64,000 nucleotides of DNA, taken from assembly GCA_008012315.1 (NCBI GenBank), contig SSEL01000023.1, forward strand, positions 186,001 to 250,000, given 5' to 3'. Shown one piece after another: positions 9,014 to 16,335 of the stretch (position 1 is the stretch's first letter; the number at the start of each line of letters is the position of its first letter). The notes beneath the pieces are model-generated. The model was given only the letters and a program-made list of their open reading frames with translations. It did not search any database and was not told the DNA's origin. Source of the stretch: Rhodospirillaceae bacterium. GTDB lineage: Bacteria; Pseudomonadota; Alphaproteobacteria; Dongiales; Dongiaceae. Made by a program: the position numbers and the translations under genes.

Positions 9014-9634
9014 TCAGGGCTGGGCCAGCCAGCCTCTCAGCACCAACTCGACCTGCCGGTCCATCGCCTGCTTTTCATCCTCCAATGTCTTGAACTCATT
9101 GGCGATCATGCGATTGAAATTCTCGTTCGCCACGGCATAAAGGACTGCCACCATCGATGGGATGGGCGTGTCCTTCGAAATCAATGACAGGTCAAGGAGC
9201 GGCTCAAGCATTTCTTCAATGCGATTTTCGAACTCCTGCTTGATCAGCCGGAATTCGTCGTAGGCCTGATCATGAATGCGCAGCAGCGCTCCCATGGATT
9301 CACGCCACAGCTTGCGATCCTTTCTCGATCCGACACTTCTATTGTTCAGCAGCAAGAGACCCGATATCGCAGCAACCGGATCCAGGGTGGCCGATTTCTT
9401 GAAATAGTCGTCCAGCATGCCTGCGCGCCGGTCGCGTGCTTTCCAGAAGAAGGCGGTCAGTAGCGCCGCCTTGGTGGGGAAGTATCGATAGAGAGTCGGC
9501 GCCGAAACGTCCGCGCGTTCGGCGATTTCTTCCATCGTCGTACCTTCATAGCCCTTGCCGCGAAACAGCTCGGTTGCCGCATCGACGATGGCATCGCTGC
9601 GCTCCAGCCGCTTCCTTTCGCGCATTCCGGTCAA
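9014..9634 (-). CDS. TetR-family transcriptional regulator
   Basis: A 206-residue TetR regulator. Residues about 8-55 form the helix-turn-helix (VDAATELFRGKGYEGTTMEEI...VSAPTLYRYFPTKAALL), followed by an all-helical ligand domain without recognisable specificity. It is divergent from the Rieske oxygenase gene, and the 103-bp gap holds a perfect 16-bp palindrome overlapping a promoter-like sequence. It is therefore most likely the repressor of the oxygenase and of itself, induced by a substrate of the pathway. Confidence 0.92.
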   Translation of the reverse strand: MTGMRERKRLERSDAIVDAATELFRGKGYEGTTMEEIAERADVSAPTLYRYFPTKAALLTAFFWKARDRRAGMLDDYFKKSATLDPVAAISGLLLLNNRSVGSRKDRKLWRESMGALLRIHDQAYDEFRLIKQEFENRIEEMLEPLLDLSLISKDTPIPSMVAVLYAVANENFNRMIANEFKTLEDEKQAMDRQVELVLRGWLAQP

Positions 9635-9667
9635 TATCTCACCCCTTGCAGCCCAGTTCCATCATGC

Positions 9668-9698
9668 TTGACAATAAAAAGATGATAGTCGACTATCA
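9668..9698 (+). promoter_or_regulatory. Promoter with overlapping TetR-type operator for the Rieske oxygenase
   Basis: TTGACA at 9668-9673 is followed after 17 bp by GACTAT at 9691-9696, a plausible -35/-10 pair for the plus strand. The perfect palindrome TGATAGTCGACTATCA (9683-9698) covers the -10 element, so binding there would block transcription. It lies between the divergent TetR and oxygenase genes. Confidence 0.65.
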
Positions 9699-9737
9699 AA
9701 AAAGGGTCAATGAACATAAAAATAGTGGGAGAGGACC

Positions 9738-10970
9738 ATGGGCAGGCATGCGGCGTATGATGATCTCTTGAATTTCGGTGTTCTTGAGCCCGAGGATGTT
9801 CTTGCCCCGCATCACTACACTGCCGTGCGATCCAATGGCCGGGCGATGCGGTCAATGCCCTTGTGGTGTTACACCTCGGAAAAATTCTTTCAGGCCGAGA
9901 AAGCCAAAATTTTCCTGCCACAGTGGAATCTCCTCGAACGGGAAGAGATCGTCCCAAATGTTGGCGACTACCACACCATGGCCTTCCTGGGCGTGCCTCT
10001 GATCGTCGCACGCGGACGCGATGAGAAGGTGCGGGTCTTCGCCAATACCTGCCGCCATCGCGGCGCCCTGCTCGCTGAAGGGAAAGGCAATTGCAAGGTC
10101 TTCCGCTGTCCCTATCATTTCTGGACTTATGGCCTCGATGGGCGGCTGATCGGTGCGCCGAATTACACGGATTCGACCGGCAAGTCGTTGATCGATAGCG
10201 ACAACAAGGAAGAATTCGGCCTTGTCGAAATCGATAGCGGCACCTGGGGTGGATTTATCTTCATTCGCTTTAAGGAAGGTCCGGAAACGCTCCAGCAGCA
10301 TCTGGGAACACTGGTCGATGTCCTTGCCTCCCACAGTCTTCAGGATATGCGATGCGCCCGGAAGGTTGTTTATGACATGGACGCAAACTGGAAATGCTTC
10401 GTCGAGAACTACATCGACGCCTATCATATCCCCTATGTCCATCGCGATTCCCTGGCGCAGTGGAAGACGACGGAATATGTGCGGATAAAGCCGAAGGGCC
10501 GCGAAACCCTGGCTCTTGCAAAACACGAGGGAAGCCAACTGCTCCTGCCATCGGCGGATTATGTCGGGTTCCCCGCCATGCCACAGATTGACGAAGACAA
10601 GGCGCGCGGCACATGGTTTGCGACGCTTCGTCCCGGCATGCTGATGACGCTTGGAAATGATGGTGCGCTGGTGTTCCAAAGCGAGCCGGTCTCGGCAAAG
10701 AAATCCAAACTCACCATCAGTTCGCTGTTTCCGAAATCGTATTTCGAGCGGGAAGATTTCGAGCGCATCTCGCAGAATTACTACCGGCGGAATGATATCG
10801 TTGTCGTTGAAGACAAAGAGATCGCCCTCCGGCAGTTTGCCGGGATCCAATCTCCCTATGCGCGGATTCCACGCCTCTGCAGTGAGGAAACCAGCCTCAA
10901 TACGTTCGGAAACTGGGTTCTCGATCAGGTTCTTCCCTCCGACGACCGCACGACAATTGCCGCTGAATAA
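9738..10970 (+). CDS. Rieske non-haem iron oxygenase, alpha subunit (betaine/carnitine-type demethylase family)
   Basis: A 410-residue ring-hydroxylating-type oxygenase. The [2Fe-2S] ligands are Cys105 and His107 (CRHRG) with Cys124 and His127 (CPYH). The mononuclear iron site lies in ENYIDAYHIPYVH, with Asp227, His230 and His235. The size and the YxDxYHxxxVH block match the group that includes glycine-betaine monooxygenase, stachydrine demethylase and carnitine monooxygenase, which split N-methyl or quaternary ammonium substrates. No reductase gene is adjacent, so electrons must come from a partner elsewhere. GAGAGGA precedes the ATG. It leads the M24 gene series (97 bp to the next start) and is probably repressed by the divergent TetR protein. 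The exact substrate is unknown. Confidence 0.9.
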   Translation: MGRHAAYDDLLNFGVLEPEDVLAPHHYTAVRSNGRAMRSMPLWCYTSEKFFQAEKAKIFLPQWNLLEREEIVPNVGDYHTMAFLGVPLIVARGRDEKVRVFANTCRHRGALLAEGKGNCKVFRCPYHFWTYGLDGRLIGAPNYTDSTGKSLIDSDNKEEFGLVEIDSGTWGGFIFIRFKEGPETLQQHLGTLVDVLASHSLQDMRCARKVVYDMDANWKCFVENYIDAYHIPYVHRDSLAQWKTTEYVRIKPKGRETLALAKHEGSQLLLPSADYVGFPAMPQIDEDKARGTWFATLRPGMLMTLGNDGALVFQSEPVSAKKSKLTISSLFPKSYFEREDFERISQNYYRRNDIVVVEDKEIALRQFAGIQSPYARIPRLCSEETSLNTFGNWVLDQVLPSDDRTTIAAE

Positions 10971-11066
10971 CGATATTGCATAGCGCGTTGACCCATCGCG
11001 CAATGACCTGTGTCTCTCCGACTTGAGGGGCGGGTGGTCAGCGTCACAGCGTAGGGAGACGGAACC

Positions 11067-12233
11067 ATGCCACCGCCATTTGCAGCCTTTTCCGAAGCGG
11101 AGCATCGTCAACGCCTCAAACGGGCCCGGGCGGATCTCGCTGCTGCAGGCTTTGACGGATGCATCGTCATTGCACCGGAGAACCTGTTCTATCTGGCCGG
11201 CTACGATTCGATCTCGTCATATGTCGGACCGCAGGCGCTCATCTTCAGCGTCGACAAGACGCAGGACCCGACGCTTTTTGTCCGGAATATAGATGTGTCC
11301 CTGGTTCGGGAGACAAGCTGGGTCACGGATATCCGGACCTATCAGCTGAACGCCGATGATATCGGGTCGATTTTGGCGCGGATTGTCCTGGAGCATGGAA
11401 GCGGGACAGGACGATGGGGAATCGAGAAGCATTCCTATGCGGTCACCGCAGGCTATGCGGAGTTGTTGAAGAACTGCCTGCCCGATGTGAAACTCTCTGA
11501 TTCCGGTTTGGTCCTGAGCCGGCTTCAATACATCAAGTCACCTGCGGAAATTGCCTATGTCCGCGAGGCGGCGCGTTACGCGACTATCGGCATTACCACA
11601 GCAAAGAAAGCGCTGCGCCCCGGGATAGAAGAGATCATGCTCTGCGGCATCGTCGAGGGAGCGATGCGGGAAGCCGGCAGCGACTATCCGGCCATCCCGA
11701 CCGAATGCGCCAGCGGCGCCAGGTCGTCCGGCGGCCATGCGACCGCCATGCCGCGGGTGATTGCTGCCAACGAGATCGTTCATCTTGAATTCGCCGGGGT
11801 TGCCCGCCGCTACCATGCCGTTTCGATGATCACCATGGCAACGGGAGAGCCCGGCCGTCGCGCGCGATGGCTTTATGATGTTGCACGCGATTCTCTGCAA
11901 AGGGGTTTGGAAGCGTGCCGACCCGGCGCCAACGTTGTCGAAATTGATGAGGCATCGCTGGGGCCCATCCGGAAAGCAAATCTCGGCCATGCCGCACAGA
12001 TGCGGTTCGGGTTGGGAATCGGGATAGGCTATCCGCCCGTCTGGGTCGGGACCTTCCAGATCGACCGGTTCTCGACGGGCGAACTGCTCCCGGGCATGGT
12101 GTTCTATGTGCATGCCTGGCTGGGCCTCCAGGATGAAGGCCTCGGAGTCATGCTCGGCGGCAGCTATCTCGTGGGCGATACCGCCGTTGAACAGCTATCC
12201 GGCGCCGGCCCGGTCGAGCTTTTCGTCAGTTAA
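11067..12233 (+). CDS. M24/creatinase-family protein lacking metal ligands (paralogue 1)
   Basis: A 388-residue pita-bread protein with an N-terminal creatinase domain (residues 1-135) and an M24 catalytic domain. Metal-dependent members have D-x10/11-D, H, E and E. Here the first reads LEFAGVARRYHAV with Glu and Val, the His block reads FGLGIGIGYPPVWVG, and neither later Glu position is kept (FYVHAW, GGSYLV). It is therefore the most divergent of four neighbouring paralogues and must work without metal, as creatinase and the ectoine hydrolase EutD/DoeA do. Role is inferred as C-N or C-X bond hydrolysis of a methylated substrate, or a structural partner of its paralogues. It sits between the oxygenase and paralogue 2. 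Confidence 0.8.
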   Translation: MPPPFAAFSEAEHRQRLKRARADLAAAGFDGCIVIAPENLFYLAGYDSISSYVGPQALIFSVDKTQDPTLFVRNIDVSLVRETSWVTDIRTYQLNADDIGSILARIVLEHGSGTGRWGIEKHSYAVTAGYAELLKNCLPDVKLSDSGLVLSRLQYIKSPAEIAYVREAARYATIGITTAKKALRPGIEEIMLCGIVEGAMREAGSDYPAIPTECASGARSSGGHATAMPRVIAANEIVHLEFAGVARRYHAVSMITMATGEPGRRARWLYDVARDSLQRGLEACRPGANVVEIDEASLGPIRKANLGHAAQMRFGLGIGIGYPPVWVGTFQIDRFSTGELLPGMVFYVHAWLGLQDEGLGVMLGGSYLVGDTAVEQLSGAGPVELFVS

Positions 12234-12282
12234 AACCAGATTGGTGTGAACAGCGAACACACCGGTGAGAAGGGGCAGTCTG

Positions 12283-13542
12283 ATGTCTGAAGCCGCGTCG
12301 TATCTCGGACTTGCACCCGGCGCCTATGAGCCGGTATCTCCTGCGCATCAGCAGCTGGCTTTTTCAAAGAAAGAGTATCTATCGCGGATACGCAAGGTGC
12401 GCCAAGCGATGGCGGATGAGGGCATTGATCTGCTCTATGTCACGACGCCCGAACATATCTGCTACCTGCATGGCTATTTTGCGAGCTGGTATAAGGCAAA
12501 CAGCCCCATGCGCTATCCGCAATTCTACGGTACCGTCATCCATGTCGATCATGACGAATTCATTCATTTCGATAATCCAACGGAACTACCCGTCCTGGCG
12601 AAGACCTCGGTCTCGACCGACCACGTCTTTTTCCCCAGCCGCGAGGCATCGATCGTCTTGCCATTCATTACCGGCGAGTTGAAAGCGCGGGGATGGCTGA
12701 AAGGCACGGTCGCGATGGAATATTGGAGCTACGTGCCCAACCGCGCGGTAAGCACCATGCTGGAAGGTGCCTTTCTCGCAGAAGGCTGCCGCGTCGTCGA
12801 TGGTAGCACGATCTTGCGGCGCATCCGCCGGGCGAAATCGCCGACAGAGATCTCCTATATCGAGAAAGCGGTCGCGCTCGCGGATATCGGCCATGAAGCG
12901 ATCAGGAGCTGCATGCGGCCGGGCATGACCGAGCTGGAGGTCTTCGGCGAAGCAACGCGTGCCATGATGGCGGCCGGAAGCGAATTCCCGGCGCTCATCC
13001 CCATCTTCAATGCGACGGAAGTCAAGGAGGGGCGCCCGGTTTCGGCAGGACATTCCATGGCTGGCCGCAAAGTGATCAATAAGGGCGAGTTCCTGACGGC
13101 GGATCTCTGCGGCGTCTATAACCGATACCATGGGAACGTCATGCGCGGCTTCTTCCTGGGAGATCCACCCAAGGCAATGGTCGAGCAGCATAAAAAGGCA
13201 GCCGGCGTCTACGATGTCATCTCGCGTGAGGTGAAGGCGGGGATGACCGTTCGCGACTTCAACGCGGTGTTGAAGGCGTATTACGAGAGCGTCGGCCTTT
13301 GGGACTCGCCCGGCTGGGCTCTCGGCTACGAGCTCGGTCTCAGCCTGCCGCCGGATTGGGTCGGAGACTTCTTCTTTCATTTTAAAGATGAAAAGTATCT
13401 CGATCGCGTGTTCGAAGAGAATATGGTGACGAACTTCGAAAGCCTCTTTAACACATGGCTGATCGATACCTGCGTTTATACCAAATCGGGAACGCGTTTC
13501 ATGTCGAAGCTGCCGCCGGAGGTCATTCCTGTGGATGGATGA
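12283..13542 (+). CDS. M24/creatinase-family protein, metal-free type (paralogue 2)
   Basis: A 419-residue creatinase/EutD-type M24 protein. The creatinase N-domain contains DLLYVTTPEHICYLHGY. In the catalytic domain the first metal Asp is kept (TADLCGVYNRYHGN) but the second is Asn, the His motif is replaced by YELGLSLPPDWVG, one Glu remains (NFES) and the last is Asp (LIDT). The PPDW motif recalls ectoine hydrolase (YPPDWGE). Start ATG 12283 has AGAAGGGG upstream; an in-frame GTG at 12265 is less likely. It follows paralogue 1 after 49 bp. The substrate is unknown; hydrolysis of an amidine, ureido or betaine-like group is inference. Confidence 0.83.
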   Translation: MSEAASYLGLAPGAYEPVSPAHQQLAFSKKEYLSRIRKVRQAMADEGIDLLYVTTPEHICYLHGYFASWYKANSPMRYPQFYGTVIHVDHDEFIHFDNPTELPVLAKTSVSTDHVFFPSREASIVLPFITGELKARGWLKGTVAMEYWSYVPNRAVSTMLEGAFLAEGCRVVDGSTILRRIRRAKSPTEISYIEKAVALADIGHEAIRSCMRPGMTELEVFGEATRAMMAAGSEFPALIPIFNATEVKEGRPVSAGHSMAGRKVINKGEFLTADLCGVYNRYHGNVMRGFFLGDPPKAMVEQHKKAAGVYDVISREVKAGMTVRDFNAVLKAYYESVGLWDSPGWALGYELGLSLPPDWVGDFFFHFKDEKYLDRVFEENMVTNFESLFNTWLIDTCVYTKSGTRFMSKLPPEVIPVDG

Positions 13543-13596
13543 CGCGGCGTTCCGCGTGTGAAAAATGAACATGAAGATAGGCGCTATATCCGAATT

Positions 13597-13610
13597 TTCT
13601 TCGCGAAGAA
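13597..13610. promoter_or_regulatory. Perfect 14-bp palindrome upstream of M24 paralogue 3
   Basis: TTCTTCGCGAAGAA reads the same on both strands and lies about 100 bp before the start codon of the next gene, in an AT-richer gap of 164 bp. It could be an operator. No protein is assigned. Confidence 0.4.
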
Positions 13611-13706
13611 TTGGAATTTAATCTGTTTGACTTCGTGCTTTTTCGCTCGAAGGCTTACGGCCGGCTTCTACGCGACAGCCGCAGCAACGTTACCTCGGGA
13701 GGTATC

Positions 13707-14918
13707 ATGAAAAGCTATCTTCGCCAGCAAATCGATTGGCCCCAAGCATTTCCACCCGAAGAATATGCCGAGCGGCGGAAGAAGGTGCGGGACGTATTGG
13801 TCGAGCGAAACATCGATGCGCTCTATGTGACCACGCCGGCGAACCTGACTTACCTGTTAGGTTATGACATGATCTGGTATCACCTTCGAAACCTGACGGG
13901 ACTGCTCATCCGGGCGGACCGCGATGACACATTGTTCTTCGATGCCGTCGGCCATAGGACAATCGTATCGACGACGCCTGAAATCAAGGAAGTGATCTGG
14001 TTCGAACGCGAAAGCATCGACAATCTCATTGAAAAGGTCGGCAAGGAATTTGCCGCGCGTGGACTGGCCCAAGCGCGAATTGCGACCGAACCTTGGGCCT
14101 ATTCACCACATGCCACGGTCATGTCGGCACTCCAGCAGCGGCTCCGCCAGAACGGCGCCGAAATACTCGATGAATCCTTGCTGATCGAGCGTATCCGTTT
14201 GGTGAAGTCCCCACGGGAGATTGAGGTGATGAAGTCGGCGGCCAGCATCGCCGATGCCGCCATGTCAGCGGCGCGCGATGCCTTGAAGCCCGGCATCATG
14301 GAGACAGAAATCGAAGCAGTCATCATGCAGTCAATGATGCAAGCCGGCGGTGGCTATCCCGGCATCCGCACCATGATCGGCTCCGGGCCGAGAGCGGGCA
14401 CTCATCATAGTCCGGCCCACCATCGGAAATTAATGAAAGGTGACCTTGTCTTCATCGATTTTTGCAGCTCGCTGCATCGCTATCACGTGAATCTCAACAG
14501 GACCTTTTCATTGGGCAAGCCCGACGGCCGATGGACCGATTTGATGGAAAAGTCCGCCGGATGCGTCGATGCCATTCTGGCAGCGGTCAAACCGGGTGAC
14601 TCGTGGCGAAAAGTCGCCCAGATCGGTGATGAATATCTCGAAGCACATGCGTTGAAAAAGTACATCTGGTGGGCCGGGGGATACGCTCTTGGTATCGCCA
14701 TACCGCCTGACTGGGTCGGCTCACATTTCGCCGAGCCGAGAGAGGACATTCCCGATCAGCCCCTGCAACCCGGCATGGTTTTCAATTACGAGAACCAGTT
14801 TGACGTCTGGGAGGATTGGCCGGGAGGAAGTGGTGCTGCCTATATCGAAACATTATTGGTGACGGATCTCGGTCTCGACATCATGTCCAAGCTGCCTCGC
14901 CACCTCGTCACGGTGTAG
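13707..14918 (+). CDS. M24/creatinase-family protein, metal-free type (paralogue 3)
   Basis: A 403-residue member of the same group. The start ATG 13707 is preceded by CGGGAGGTATC, a strong ribosome-binding site; an upstream in-frame TTG is not supported. The N-domain block DALYVTTPANLTYLLGYDM is standard. Catalytic-domain motifs are FIDFCSSLHRYHVN (first Asp kept, second Asn), GGYALGIAIPPDWVG (no metal His), NYEN and YIETLL (both Glu positions kept). Together with paralogues 2 and 4 it shares the signature D-x7-RYH-x-N plus PPDWVG, so the three form one subfamily that diverged before or within this locus. A separate promoter is likely, given the 164-bp gap. Confidence 0.83.
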   Translation: MKSYLRQQIDWPQAFPPEEYAERRKKVRDVLVERNIDALYVTTPANLTYLLGYDMIWYHLRNLTGLLIRADRDDTLFFDAVGHRTIVSTTPEIKEVIWFERESIDNLIEKVGKEFAARGLAQARIATEPWAYSPHATVMSALQQRLRQNGAEILDESLLIERIRLVKSPREIEVMKSAASIADAAMSAARDALKPGIMETEIEAVIMQSMMQAGGGYPGIRTMIGSGPRAGTHHSPAHHRKLMKGDLVFIDFCSSLHRYHVNLNRTFSLGKPDGRWTDLMEKSAGCVDAILAAVKPGDSWRKVAQIGDEYLEAHALKKYIWWAGGYALGIAIPPDWVGSHFAEPREDIPDQPLQPGMVFNYENQFDVWEDWPGGSGAAYIETLLVTDLGLDIMSKLPRHLVTV

Positions 14919-14950
14919 AGAAGCGAGATCATCCAGGCGCCCTCAATATT

Positions 14951-15041
14951 CAAATTTGCTTTGTGCCACATGCGAATTTTTGTGCCATTGACAGGTTTGG
15001 TTCGCAGGATCAGGGTCAGCAGACAGCGGCGTACAAATAAA
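14951..15041. promoter_or_regulatory. Shared 91-bp regulatory module, copy A
   Basis: CAAATT at 14951, GCGAATTTTT at 14972, TTGACA at 14988 and CGGCGTACAAATAAA at 15027-15041. All four blocks recur at the same internal distances (0, 21, 37 and 76) at 22474-22564, upstream of the dimethylformamidase genes. The sequence between the blocks differs. It ends 50 bp before M24 paralogue 4 and probably drives that gene and the acyl-CoA genes behind it. Confidence 0.7.
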
Positions 15042-15091
15042 ATTTAAAAACGCACGGCACTTCGTCCGAAGAAGCTGCGATGGAGGACAAC

Positions 15092-16333
15092 GTGAAGAAG
15101 AATTTTCAAGAAGCGTTGGCTGCTGCACCCGATTTCAAAAGCCTTCCATTTCCCGAAGACGAATTTTCCAGCCGGCTTCAGCGGCTGCGAAAGGAAATGC
15201 AAGCACAGAAGATCGATCTTCTTTTCCTCAGTTCTCCCGAAAGCATCTTCTACCTGACCGGATTTCAATGTGAATGGTACCAGGCGCAGAGCGGCCGGGC
15301 ATTTCCGCCTACCAGCGGCTTGGCAGTCTCGGCGGACCGCGAGGGCTTCATTCATTTCGAGACACCGAGCGAAGCAATCCTCAGTCATGTCTCCACGGTT
15401 TCGAAAGATATCCGGATCTTCCCATTGGACGCCCGCCGCGACGGCCAGACATTCATTCTCCAGGAGCTGCGCGCCGCTGGCATGCTGAAAGGGAAGGTCG
15501 GGCTTGAACGCTACAGCTACCGCCCCAATCCTGTTATCAGCGACAAATATGTCGCCGCATTTGAAGGCGCCGGCCTGGAGGTCGTGGATGCCACGGATTT
15601 GTTGCGGAAGCTGCGGCGGACAAAGTCGCCGTTGGAAATGCAGTGCGTCGAAGAAGCGAGCCGAATTGCCGATATTGGCATGAAGGCGGCAATGGCGGCG
15701 ATTCGCCCCGGTGTCACCGAGCTGGAAGTGTTCGGCGAGATGATTGCCGCCATGACCAAGGCGGGCGGTGAGTTTCCCGGCATCCTGCCGCCCGTCATGT
15801 CGGGCTTTCGGGCAAATTGCAGCCACCCTATCGCGAGCCGCAGGGTCATCCAGAAGGGCGAAAGGGTCAATGTCGATGTCTCGGGCGTCTATAATCGCTA
15901 TCACAGCAATATCTGCCGCGGCTTCTATGTCGGCGAACCGCCAAAGGCCGTCCTCGATTTTCACAACCGGTCGGTCGGCGTTTTCAAGCTGATCGAGGAG
16001 ATGATCCGCCCCGGCATGGAGGTCCAAAGCCTTCTGAAGGCGGTCACCGATTACTATAAGGATGAAGGCCTGCTCGAGGAATCCTATTGGAGCGGCGGCT
16101 ATGAGCTCGGCATTGCTTTCCCGCCGGATTGGGTCGGCGCATTCATTTACGATAATAGCATCACAAAGCCGGGTGAGACATTCGACCCGATGACGGTGGT
16201 CAATCATGAATGTGTCTTCTTCGGGCCGCAGAAGAGTGGGCTCGCTTTCACCATCGAAACGCTGATCTTCAACCAGAGCAAAGGGCGGATCGCCAGCAAG
16301 TTTCCGCGCGAGCTCCAGATCCTCGCGGCATAG
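15092..16333 (+). CDS. M24/creatinase-family protein, metal-free type (paralogue 4)
   Basis: A 413-residue creatinase/EutD-type protein. I place the start at GTG 15092, which has GGAGG five bases upstream; ATG 15080 would add four residues and has a weak site. Motifs are VDVSGVYNRYHSN (first Asp, then Asn for the second), GGYELGIAFPPDWVG, NHEC and FTIETLIF, so two acidic positions and not the metal set are kept. The N-domain includes DLLFLSSPESIFYLTGF. It follows regulatory module copy A and ends two bases before the acyl-CoA synthetase start, so it is translationally linked to acyl-CoA chemistry. Substrate unknown; a hydrolase or lyase releasing a carboxylic acid for the next enzyme is a reasonable inference. 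Confidence 0.83.
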   Translation: MKKNFQEALAAAPDFKSLPFPEDEFSSRLQRLRKEMQAQKIDLLFLSSPESIFYLTGFQCEWYQAQSGRAFPPTSGLAVSADREGFIHFETPSEAILSHVSTVSKDIRIFPLDARRDGQTFILQELRAAGMLKGKVGLERYSYRPNPVISDKYVAAFEGAGLEVVDATDLLRKLRRTKSPLEMQCVEEASRIADIGMKAAMAAIRPGVTELEVFGEMIAAMTKAGGEFPGILPPVMSGFRANCSHPIASRRVIQKGERVNVDVSGVYNRYHSNICRGFYVGEPPKAVLDFHNRSVGVFKLIEEMIRPGMEVQSLLKAVTDYYKDEGLLEESYWSGGYELGIAFPPDWVGAFIYDNSITKPGETFDPMTVVNHECVFFGPQKSGLAFTIETLIFNQSKGRIASKFPRELQILAA

Positions 16334-16335
16334 AG

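Noticed and set aside
12243-12263. Inverted repeat GGTGTG...CACACC before M24 paralogue 2 as an operator or terminator
   Set aside because: Only six base pairs with a nine-base loop and no T run; too weak to list as a feature.
750-16333. Ectoine degradation cluster (MocR regulator, class III aminotransferase, EutD/DoeA-like M24 genes)
   Set aside because: The parts resemble it, but no DoeB-type deacetylase or DoeC-type dehydrogenase is present, and four M24 paralogues plus a Rieske oxygenase do not fit that pathway.
11067-16333. Methionine or Xaa-Pro aminopeptidases
   Set aside because: The tandem M24 proteins lack the metal-binding D, D, H, E, E set required by those peptidases.
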